From CAKZNE01 sp963976435 (GTDB lineage: Bacteria > Bacteroidota > Bacteroidia > Flavobacteriales > Schleiferiaceae): a stretch of 64,000 nucleotides of DNA. The notes beneath the pieces are model-generated. The model did not search any database and was not told the DNA's origin. It saw only the letters and a program-made list of their open reading frames with translations. Position numbers and translations under genes: made by a program. The stretch spans positions 62,001 through 126,000 of the forward strand of contig CAXBKQ010000008.1 in NCBI GenBank assembly GCA_963976435.1, written 5' to 3'. Positions within the stretch are counted from its first letter, which is position 1. Every line of letters starts with the position of its first letter. Below, one piece after another: positions 1-6,974 of the stretch.

Positions 1-432
1 CAAAGTAAAACGGAGCTTTCTCCATCACAGGAAGATCAATTAGAGGGGAGATTAGTTCCTTTTATTGAATCCTGGCAAGCCCATGGTCATGATCTCTTGG
101 CCTCCTATAAAATTTTTCATAATAGATTTATTATTGTGGCTCTTGATGAAGCGAGTTATCAAGCTACAGGCTGTAGTATTGATAAGTTAAGTCATTTAAT
201 TCTAAATATTGAAAAGGAATTAGGCCTAAGTTTAATGGACAGAATGCAAATTTGCTATGAGCTTAATGGCAAAATTTTGAGTCTTCCTATGCCGAAGTTC
301 AAATCCCTCATTGGTAGTGAGTTTAATGAAAACACCATGGTTTTTAATAATTTGGTGGAAACCAAGGCGGAGCTATTTGATAAATGGAATGTGGAATTAA
401 AAAATAGCTGGCACAAACAAATGCTAGCTTAG
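1..432 (+). CDS. Conserved Bacteroidota protein, 5' end cut by window edge
   Basis: The reading frame is open from base 1 (143 codons visible), so the true start lies upstream. The only in-frame start-like codon early on is the TTG at 97, which is internal. The visible part has a FIESWxAHG segment, an ASGCSID-like stretch (here ATGCSID) and the ending SWHKQ. From memory this resembles a short flavobacterial family that databases often label 'ABC transporter ATPase', although no Walker A motif is visible here and that label should not be trusted. Function is unknown. Its stop overlaps the stop of the convergent suhB-like gene by 4 nt. Confidence 0.75.
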   Translation, partial: QSKTELSPSQEDQLEGRLVPFIESWQAHGHDLLASYKIFHNRFIIVALDEASYQATGCSIDKLSHLILNIEKELGLSLMDRMQICYELNGKILSLPMPKFKSLIGSEFNENTMVFNNLVETKAELFDKWNVELKNSWHKQMLA

Positions 433-1217
433 CGGGCTTTTATTAGCTCCATAAATTCCAAGTGGATTTTTGCTGAGGTGGCAGCAATTTCGCCACCGAA
501 AAGATAGTCGTCGCCTAAGGAATAATCGCAAACCACTCCTCCGGCTTCCTTTACCAAAATAACGCCTGCTGCAACATCCCAAGGGCTTAATCCATATTCA
601 AAAAATCCATCAAATCTTCCACATGCCACATAGGCTAGATCCGTGGCTGCAGACCCCATCCTTCTGAGACCCCTAGTTTTGTGGATAAATGATTTTATTA
701 TTCCAATAAATTCTTCTAACCTTTCAAAATCGTAATAGGGGAAACCAGTAGCTATTAAAGTGTCGGAAAGGGATTCCTTCTGACTTACTTTTATAGGTTT
801 ATCATTTAAAAATGCGCCACCATTCTTCCAAGCATAAAAACACTCTTTTTGGCCAATTTCATAAACTACACCAGCCACAATTTCATCTTCCTCCATAAGG
901 GCAATGCTAATGGCAAAAACGGGAATATTATGCAAAAAATTGGTGGTTCCATCCAAGGGGTCGATTATCCAATTTAGTTTTTCTCCCTTTGTAGTTTCTG
1001 TACCCTCTTCGGCGATAAACCCTGCTTCTGGGAGAATCTTTTTCAATCCCACCACCAGCATTTCTTCTGCACCCTTATCTACAAAACTTACTAGGCTATT
1101 TAAACTTTTGGTTTCTATTTGAGAATCTGAGACATGAAATCTATTTTTTTCAATAAAAAGAGCCGTTTCCTTTGTCAATTTCACCATGGATTCGCACAAA
1201 GCCTGATAGTTGAGCAT
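429..1217 (-). CDS. suhB: Inositol monophosphatase family protein (SuhB-like)
   Basis: This is a soluble Mg-dependent phosphatase of the inositol monophosphatase family, about 262 residues, the normal length. The metal-binding signature is complete: AEEGT near residues 69-73 (Glu70/Glu71), DPLDGTTNF at 86-94 (Asp86, Asp89), and WDVAAG at 213-218. The family hydrolyses inositol-1-phosphate and related substrates, and the E. coli SuhB member also has an rRNA transcription role; the actual substrate here cannot be read from sequence. It lies 23 nt downstream of mtaB on the same strand and is probably cotranscribed with it. Confidence 0.9.
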   Translation of the reverse strand: MLNYQALCESMVKLTKETALFIEKNRFHVSDSQIETKSLNSLVSFVDKGAEEMLVVGLKKILPEAGFIAEEGTETTKGEKLNWIIDPLDGTTNFLHNIPVFAISIALMEEDEIVAGVVYEIGQKECFYAWKNGGAFLNDKPIKVSQKESLSDTLIATGFPYYDFERLEEFIGIIKSFIHKTRGLRRMGSAATDLAYVACGRFDGFFEYGLSPWDVAAGVILVKEAGGVVCDYSLGDDYLFGGEIAATSAKIHLEFMELIKAR

Positions 1218-1240
1218 AAATTATTGAAAATTAAAATTCA

Positions 1241-2581
1241 TTAAACCAGCTTAGGACTGGCTTCTAGTTCATCGAAAAGTACAGATCCATCCTCCCCTAT
1301 TTCCCTAAGCCTTATTTTTCTTTTTGTATTGATGAGATCTGGATTCCAAAGGGCTTTCACTTTAACATAATTCTCAGTAAAACCTGTGATATATCCCTCT
1401 TTAAAATTCCCTTCAAAAAGAACCTCCTTTACTTTACCTAATTGCGACTCGTAAAACATTCTTCTTTTCTTGGCAGATAGCACTCTCAACATCTTACTTC
1501 TTTTCTTTCGAATACCGTAATCTATAGTATTTTCCATTTCCGCCGCTTCGGTATTGTCCCTTTCGCTATAAGTGAAAACATGCAGATAGGAAATATCTAA
1601 ACTGTTTAAGAAATTATAAGTCTCTAAAAAATGATCCTCCTTTTCACCGGGGAAACCTGTAATAACATCCACTCCAATGCAGCAATCTGGCATTACTCGC
1701 TTTATTTCCTTTACACGTTCTTGATAAAGCTCCTTTTGGTAGCGCCTTTTCATTTGTGCCAAAATCTCATTGGAGCCAGATTGTAAAGGGATATGGAAGT
1801 GGGGTACAAAGCGCCGTGATTTGGAAACAAAATTTATGGTTTCATTTTTTAAAAGATTGGGTTCAATGGAAGATATTCTAAAACGATCAATACCCTCCAC
1901 CTGGTCCAGGTTTTTTATTAAATCCAAAAAAGTATGTTCATGCTTTTTGTGCCCAAACTCCCCTTTGCCATAATCACCAATATTCACTCCTGTAAGAACA
2001 ATTTCCTTAGCTCCTTCCTCTACAATTTTCTTGGCATTATTAATAACATTTTCAAGGCTATCACTTCTGGAAATCCCTCTGGCCAATGGTATGGTGCAAT
2101 AGGTACATTTATAATCACAACCATCCTGAACCTTTAAAAAAGCCCTGGTCCTATCTCCTATAGAATAGGAACCAACATAAAAATCAGCCTCATCAATTTC
2201 GCAAGAATGAACTTCTCCTAAATCATTTTTGCTTAGATCTTCTAAATAGTCAGTAATCTTAAACTTCTCAGTAGCTCCTAATACCAAATCCACCCCTTCG
2301 ATGGTTGCAATTTCATTGGGCTTAAGTTGAGCATAGCAACCCACCACAACAACAAATGCCTCTTCATTAGATTGTAATGCTTTTTTTACCCAGTATTTGC
2401 ATTCCTTATCTGCATTATGGGTTACAGAACAAGTGTTAATTACATAAACATCAGCACTTTCCTCAAATTTCACCTCTTGATAGGAGCTTTGTTTGAAATC
2501 CCTGGCAATGGTGCTAGTTTCCGAAAAATTTAGCTTGCAACCTAGGGTGTGAAAAGCTACCTTTCTACCATTCATATTCAT
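1241..2581 (-). CDS. mtaB: tRNA threonylcarbamoyladenosine methylthiotransferase MtaB
   Basis: This radical-SAM methylthiotransferase adds a 2-methylthio group to t6A37 of ANN-decoding tRNAs. The N-terminal UPF0004 domain supplies three cysteines for the auxiliary Fe-S cluster (Cys15, Cys51, Cys82). The radical-SAM motif CDYKCTYC holds Cys155, Cys159 and Cys162, and a TRAM-like RNA-binding domain follows at about 375-440. At 446 residues it is full length. The pattern GCKLN near the N-terminus favours MtaB over MiaB and RimO. A TATCTTTG box ends 4 nt before the ATG, so transcription may start at or next to the start codon. A second in-frame ATG lies at 2575. Confidence 0.92.
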   Translation of the reverse strand: MNMNGRKVAFHTLGCKLNFSETSTIARDFKQSSYQEVKFEESADVYVINTCSVTHNADKECKYWVKKALQSNEEAFVVVVGCYAQLKPNEIATIEGVDLVLGATEKFKITDYLEDLSKNDLGEVHSCEIDEADFYVGSYSIGDRTRAFLKVQDGCDYKCTYCTIPLARGISRSDSLENVINNAKKIVEEGAKEIVLTGVNIGDYGKGEFGHKKHEHTFLDLIKNLDQVEGIDRFRISSIEPNLLKNETINFVSKSRRFVPHFHIPLQSGSNEILAQMKRRYQKELYQERVKEIKRVMPDCCIGVDVITGFPGEKEDHFLETYNFLNSLDISYLHVFTYSERDNTEAAEMENTIDYGIRKKRSKMLRVLSAKKRRMFYESQLGKVKEVLFEGNFKEGYITGFTENYVKVKALWNPDLINTKRKIRLREIGEDGSVLFDELEASPKLV

Positions 2582-2585
2582 GCTG

Positions 2586-2593
2586 CAAAGATA
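2586..2593 (-). promoter_or_regulatory. -7 box (TATCTTTG) of mtaB
   Basis: On the minus strand the box reads TATCTTTG, an exact match to the Bacteroidota sigma-ABfr -7 consensus TAnnTTTG. It ends only 4 nt before the mtaB ATG. I do not see a convincing -33 TTTG at the usual spacing. Confidence 0.6.
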
Positions 2594-2617
2594 AAGGGGA
2601 TTATTGAATGTAATCTC

Positions 2618-4189
2618 CTAATATTTATGGAATTTATTAGCGCTATTTTTGCGTTTGTATAAGGAAAGATGAGCATTATCTGCCATGGAATCTTTGGGAT
2701 ACAGCAAGCTGTAATTCTCCTTTACATAAGAGAATATTTCCTTCTGACAGGAATTCATCTCCTTCCCTCCTTGGATAAAAACATAATCTATCTGATATTC
2801 CGTAGAAGACTCTAAATTCGAATTCCAAATAATGCAATCCTTATTAAGTCCTTTGGAATTGAATAAATCTATTTTGGGAAAATCCTGCTTCCACTTTATA
2901 GGGAAATAAGCATAATTGGCTTCGTAATTATCCAAAATAAGGATATCTCTGTTTAGGGCTAAATAAGATGAGAAGTGCCTTTCCTTAAATCCTTCAGCAT
3001 GGTGAATATCCAAAACAATAGAATGATCATCAATTAAATCAGATATTTCCAAAAACTTGGAAACCCTTTGATCCTGAGCTTTTATTTCCAAAAAATAATC
3101 ATGGGTCCGAATAAATTGTATCCCGATTACCAGAATAATGATGCCCATATTTAAGAATTTATGGATTTTCAAATTACTAAGGGCGATCAAGAGAAACCAA
3201 AAGGCAAAAATTAAAATTCTTCGAGAAATAAAACTTCCATTGCTACTGGCATCTGGCATGGAGAAAAAGAGGATGATAAGCAAAATAAACAGAAGCTGAA
3301 ACCGCCCTTCAAAAGCCTTAAAATTCCGAAATCGTCTTAATGAAAATAGCCATATGGTAATAAGTGAATAAAAAACAATTTGTGCCAGAAAAAACTCGGT
3401 CTTGCCGAAGTATAAAACCAAAATTTTAAGCTTTGTAAGCAGATACCAAAGGGTTGCTGCACCAAAATAACTTTCCACATCTGGAGCTTCCCTATCGAAA
3501 AGAAAAAGAAAAGCCAAAACAACAAAAGGAAGAAATAAGGCTGAAAGTAAAAGTCCTTTAGGAAGGGTGAAGCTCTGGTCTTTTTTAAGAAAGTCTAGAA
3601 TAAAATCCAAGACAAAATAAATCCCAAGTATTCCGAAGCATACAAGGTGTGAGAAATAGGTGAAGCTTATAGAGAGAAATAGAAAAAGTAGATTTTTAAA
3701 ATTAATCTGATTTTTTGCCCTGATCAACAGCCTTAGTGCGATAAAGAAACCTAAAATTCCCAGTCCAAAATTGTAAAAGCCCAATCCAAACAAAAAGGTA
3801 TAGACCAAAACCAAACTAAAAAAACTAATTCCAGAAAGTGGAATTCTCATTTCTTTCAAGAGACCTTTAAATGCAAGTGGAATTCCAAGGGCAATAAGGC
3901 TTAGTAAAAGTTTATTTGCGAGAAAAACTGGAATTCCCATTTTTTGAAATATCAGCAGAATTAGATGCCCACTCCAATTGGGAAGCCACTCAGGGTTTAT
4001 TTCATGAAAATTTTGAAAAAAGGAATTGGACTGCCCTAATTCTAATATTAATTGAGAATTGTAAAGATGTGATGCACCGTCTACAGTAGGAAAATAATTG
4101 CTAAACCAAATTGGCCAAATGTTTAATATCGCCAGGAAGACAAAAATAAATTCCAACCTAAGAAAATACTTGTAATAGCCCTTTTTCAA
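2618..4189 (-). CDS. Polytopic membrane protein, probable GT-C type glycosyltransferase
   Basis: The 523-residue protein has an N-terminal membrane helix followed by a short loop containing PTVDGASHLYNS, then roughly eight to ten further hydrophobic segments and a soluble C-terminal part (about 390-523). An acidic residue in the first extracytoplasmic loop followed by His is the layout of GT-C glycosyltransferases that use lipid-linked sugars, which is the basis of this inference. I cannot assign a substrate. It starts 11 nt downstream of the glutathione peroxidase gene and is likely cotranscribed with it. The C-terminal region shows no motif I recognise. Confidence 0.6.
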   Translation of the reverse strand: MKKGYYKYFLRLEFIFVFLAILNIWPIWFSNYFPTVDGASHLYNSQLILELGQSNSFFQNFHEINPEWLPNWSGHLILLIFQKMGIPVFLANKLLLSLIALGIPLAFKGLLKEMRIPLSGISFFSLVLVYTFLFGLGFYNFGLGILGFFIALRLLIRAKNQINFKNLLFLFLSISFTYFSHLVCFGILGIYFVLDFILDFLKKDQSFTLPKGLLLSALFLPFVVLAFLFLFDREAPDVESYFGAATLWYLLTKLKILVLYFGKTEFFLAQIVFYSLITIWLFSLRRFRNFKAFEGRFQLLFILLIILFFSMPDASSNGSFISRRILIFAFWFLLIALSNLKIHKFLNMGIIILVIGIQFIRTHDYFLEIKAQDQRVSKFLEISDLIDDHSIVLDIHHAEGFKERHFSSYLALNRDILILDNYEANYAYFPIKWKQDFPKIDLFNSKGLNKDCIIWNSNLESSTEYQIDYVFIQGGKEMNSCQKEIFSYVKENYSLLYPKDSMADNAHLSLYKRKNSANKFHKY

Positions 4190-4200
4190 AATTTAGGATC

Positions 4201-4776
4201 TTATTCTTTTCCTTCTATAAAGGATATTATTTCGGGGGCTAGGGGGCTGGTTTTAGATCCAAAATGAGCTTGCCACTCTCCATTTTCATCCACTAAAAAT
4301 TTATTGAAATTCCAGGAAACCTTTGCATCCTGTTTACCATTAAGTTCTTTGCTGCTAAGCCAAGCGTATAAGGCATTTTTAGATTTTCCTTTTACATCCG
4401 ATTTAGACATCATAGGAAAGCTCACTCCATAATTTTTTTCACAGAAATCGGCAATTTTCTCATCCGAACCAGGCTCTTGAAAACCAAAATTATTTGCTGG
4501 AAAACCAATGATAGTGAAGCCTTTGGATTTATATTTATTGTATAACTCTTCCAGTTCTTTGTATTGATAAGTATATCCACATTTACTGGCTGTATTTACA
4601 ATTAAGACCTTTTTACCCTTTAAATCTGAAAAGTCAAATTCTTCCCCTTCCAGGGTTTTGGTTTTAAAATCATAAAAAGATTTAATCACCTCTTCGGTTG
4701 AGGATTTAGAAGATCTAAAGGTGAATGAAAACAATCCCATGCTCAGTGCAATTATTAGTAATGTTAGTTTTTTCAT
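4201..4776 (-). CDS. Glutathione peroxidase-family peroxidase, exported
   Basis: This thiol peroxidase of the GPx family reduces hydroperoxides. In bacteria with the Cys form, thioredoxin is often the electron donor. The catalytic tetrad can be seen: Cys66 in NTASKCGYT, Gln100 in GFPANNFGFQ, and Trp155-Asn156 in WNFNKFL. It is the cysteine rather than the selenocysteine form. The N-terminal 25 residues look like a Sec signal (KK, then a hydrophobic stretch), so it probably acts in the periplasm. The length of 191 fits GPx plus a signal peptide. It is the first gene of a probable two-gene unit with the GT-C-like protein. Confidence 0.88.
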   Translation of the reverse strand: MKKLTLLIIALSMGLFSFTFRSSKSSTEEVIKSFYDFKTKTLEGEEFDFSDLKGKKVLIVNTASKCGYTYQYKELEELYNKYKSKGFTIIGFPANNFGFQEPGSDEKIADFCEKNYGVSFPMMSKSDVKGKSKNALYAWLSSKELNGKQDAKVSWNFNKFLVDENGEWQAHFGSKTSPLAPEIISFIEGKE

Positions 4777-4990
4777 TATTGGCTCAATTTGGCTGGGAAG
4801 ATACTTAATTTCCTAGCCTCAGTTGTTTCCCTCAAATCTAATTCAACAGATATAGGAAGAAATTGTTCTCGATAAATCTGCAAAAGCAAAGACATCAGTT
4901 TTTTCTGTTTCAGACTTTTAATTTTTTATTTTTATTAATTCTAAATTAAAACAAAAGTGTTAATAGATCGATAGAATAGCTCTCCTAAAC

Positions 4991-4998
4991 TATTTTTG
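4991..4998 (+). promoter_or_regulatory. -7 box (TATTTTTG) of the ccm operon
   Basis: TATTTTTG matches the Bacteroidota -7 consensus TAnnTTTG exactly. It ends 4 nt before the ccmB ATG at 5003, so the ccm mRNA may be leaderless. The upstream 200 nt is AT-rich and holds no gene. Confidence 0.6.
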
Positions 4999-5002
4999 TA
5001 AA

Positions 5003-5659
5003 ATGGTTTTACAAATTTCTGAAATAGTAAAATTGAACTTCAAATTAGAGTGGAAAAAAAAGCAAAGTGTTTTGGCCATTCTTCTTTATGTGCTCAGCAC
5101 CACCTATTTATGCTATTTGGTTTTTAAGGGTTCTGTAGAAAAGGAAACTTGGAATTCCTTGTATTGGGTGGTTTTAATCTTTGCCGCCATCCAGGCTGCT
5201 TTCCGAAGCTTTCAGAATGAGGCTGATCGTCGTTTTCTATTGTATTATGGCATGGTAAAACCCCAGGCCCTAATATTGGGAAAGATCATTTATAATTTTA
5301 TTTACCTAAGTATAATCGGGCTTTTCACATTTCTGCTTTTTCTTTTTTTTATGGGATCAGAAATTGAGGATCCTTTGGCATTTATAATTTTAATATTATT
5401 GGCCTGTTCGGGCTTTGCTTCCATTCTCACATTTGTATCTGGAATTGCAGCAAAAGCAGGAGACAATCCGGCTTTACCGGCTATATTAAGCATCCCATTA
5501 TTGTTTCCTCAGCTTATATCCTTAAGCAGTATTAGTGTAAGAGCATTAACTGGATTTTCATGGGCTATTAATGGGCCAATTTTATGGGTACTATTACTAC
5601 TCACACTAGTAACTACCCTATTAAGCTATGTCTTATTTGCCTACCTTTGGCGAGATTAA
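5003..5659 (+). CDS. ccmB: Cytochrome c maturation haem exporter subunit CcmB
   Basis: CcmB is the membrane subunit of the CcmAB complex, which in System I drives release of holo-CcmE. The 218-residue protein has six hydrophobic segments and the early FRSFQNEADRR stretch that follows the second helix in this family. It is the first gene of ccmB-ccmC-ccmD-like-ccmE-ccmF. The partner ATPase gene ccmA is not next to it: upstream lies an oppositely oriented peroxidase gene. So ccmA must be elsewhere or is absent. The gap to ccmC is 9 nt. Confidence 0.88.
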   Translation: MVLQISEIVKLNFKLEWKKKQSVLAILLYVLSTTYLCYLVFKGSVEKETWNSLYWVVLIFAAIQAAFRSFQNEADRRFLLYYGMVKPQALILGKIIYNFIYLSIIGLFTFLLFLFFMGSEIEDPLAFIILILLACSGFASILTFVSGIAAKAGDNPALPAILSIPLLFPQLISLSSISVRALTGFSWAINGPILWVLLLLTLVTTLLSYVLFAYLWRD

Positions 5660-5668
5660 AAAACGACT

Positions 5669-6346
5669 ATGAAACGACACTGGTGGAAAGCACTTGGCGT
5701 AATTATAATCTTCTATACCATCATACAAGGATTTCTGGGTGAGGTACCTCATTATTTCATTTTAAATGAAACCATACGCAATATGTATTTCCATGTTACT
5801 ATGTGGTTTGCCATGATTATCCTTATGCTTGCTTCCGTTGTATATAGTGTAAAACATTTGAGTTCTGGTACTCGAATTTCGGATTTACGTGCCAAAGAAT
5901 TGGCTTTAACAGGAGTTGTTTTAGCTATAGCCGGATTGTTAACTGGCAGCCTTTGGGCAAAATATACTTGGGGCGCTTTTTGGGTGAACGATGCAAAGCT
6001 TAATGGTGCAGCAGTAACTTTTCTCATTTACCTAGCCTATTTTATTTTGAGGAATTCCGTTGAGGATCAACAAAAGAAAGGGCGATTAGCAGCGGTTTAT
6101 AATATTTTTGCCTTTGTAATGATGATAGTATTTCTAGGAATTTTACCTCGAATGACTGATTCACTGCATCCCGGAAATGGTGGTAATCCAGGTTTCGACC
6201 AATATGATTTGGATGCCCAAATGCAAATGGTTTTCAGACCAGCCGTTATCGGTTGGACTTTAATTGCGGTTTGGATAACTACACTTAAAATTCGATACCA
6301 CCAGCTACTTTGGAAAAAGGAAGATGTAAAGGATGAACAATTATAA
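5669..6346 (+). CDS. ccmC: Haem handling protein CcmC
   Basis: CcmC loads haem onto CcmE at the outer face of the inner membrane. The 225-residue protein has six predicted helices, with likely haem-ligand histidines His42 (in MYFHVTMW) and His167 (in DSLHPGN). The signature tryptophan-rich loop is at 101-112 but reads WGAFWVNDAKLN. The classical form is WGxxWxWDxR, so the third Trp and the Arg are replaced by Asn and Lys. I believe this variant is common in Bacteroidota, but that is from memory. The gene sits directly between ccmB and a ccmD-sized gene. Confidence 0.88.
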   Translation: MKRHWWKALGVIIIFYTIIQGFLGEVPHYFILNETIRNMYFHVTMWFAMIILMLASVVYSVKHLSSGTRISDLRAKELALTGVVLAIAGLLTGSLWAKYTWGAFWVNDAKLNGAAVTFLIYLAYFILRNSVEDQQKKGRLAAVYNIFAFVMMIVFLGILPRMTDSLHPGNGGNPGFDQYDLDAQMQMVFRPAVIGWTLIAVWITTLKIRYHQLLWKKEDVKDEQL

Positions 6347-6358
6347 AAAAATGACAAA

Positions 6359-6577
6359 ATGAAAAATACGCTAGTCCTTTTAATAAGCACCCTGTTTCTT
6401 CTCCTATCGGGAAGTGTATTGGCCCAAGGTCCAGAAGGTGTAGAAATGGCCGATGTGATGCGGTCTAATGGGAAAATATATGTTGTAGTGGCCGTTGTAG
6501 CAATAGTATTTGCTGTGATAACAGTTTATCTCATTAGCATAGATCGAAAACTGAGGAAATTAGAAAAAGAATCCTAA
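6359..6577 (+). CDS. ccmD: CcmD-like small membrane protein
   Basis: The 72-residue protein has a predicted N-terminal signal (ending near VLAQ, about residue 23), then one transmembrane helix (about 39-60) and a charged tail RKLRKLEKES. Position between ccmC and ccmE, the single helix and the basic tail fit CcmD, which in E. coli stabilises the CcmABC-CcmE complex. The cleavable signal is not found in E. coli CcmD. CcmD proteins are poorly conserved, so the call rests mainly on context. Confidence 0.7.
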   Translation: MKNTLVLLISTLFLLLSGSVLAQGPEGVEMADVMRSNGKIYVVVAVVAIVFAVITVYLISIDRKLRKLEKES

Positions 6578-6578
6578 A

Positions 6579-6971
6579 ATGAAAAAAACTCATATTGCTC
6601 TCATCATTCTTATTGCCATTTCCATAGGCGCAATAATTTCCGCAACGGGCGATTTTTCTACTTATGTAGGTTTCCATGAAGCCAATGAACAACCTGGAAC
6701 AAAATACACGGTTATTGGCCAATTAGACACTACAAAATCCATGAATTACGATCCACTTTCTAGTACTTTTTCATTTGTAGCAGTAGATAAGGACGGGAAC
6801 TCTAGCCGAGTTCATTTTCATGAACCAAAGCCACAGGATTTTGAAAGAAGTGAAGAAATTACCATGAAAGGATACGCCAAAGACAGCGTTTTTGTGGCCG
6901 AAGAAATACTAATGAAATGCCCTTCCAAATACAACGAAAACAATCAGTTGGGAGACTACGAAACTTACTAA
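6579..6971 (+). CDS. ccmE: Haem chaperone CcmE, CxxxY variant
   Basis: CcmE carries haem from CcmC to CcmF in the periplasm. The 130-residue protein has an N-terminal anchor (about 5-23) and an OB-fold domain with a YTVIGQLD strand and a KGYAKDSVFVAEEIL strand. In E. coli the haem-binding site is a His in an HxxxY motif. Here the equivalent segment is CPSKY (Cys114 and Tyr118), with no His. This CxxxY form is known from archaea and sulfate reducers and is associated with a modified System I (System I*). The gene follows ccmD-like by 1 nt and precedes ccmF by 3 nt. Confidence 0.88.
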   Translation: MKKTHIALIILIAISIGAIISATGDFSTYVGFHEANEQPGTKYTVIGQLDTTKSMNYDPLSSTFSFVAVDKDGNSSRVHFHEPKPQDFERSEEITMKGYAKDSVFVAEEILMKCPSKYNENNQLGDYETY

Positions 6972-6974
6972 TTC

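Noticed and set aside
1..432. Annotation as an ABC transporter ATPase
   Set aside because: No Walker A, Walker B or signature motif is visible in the part within the window.
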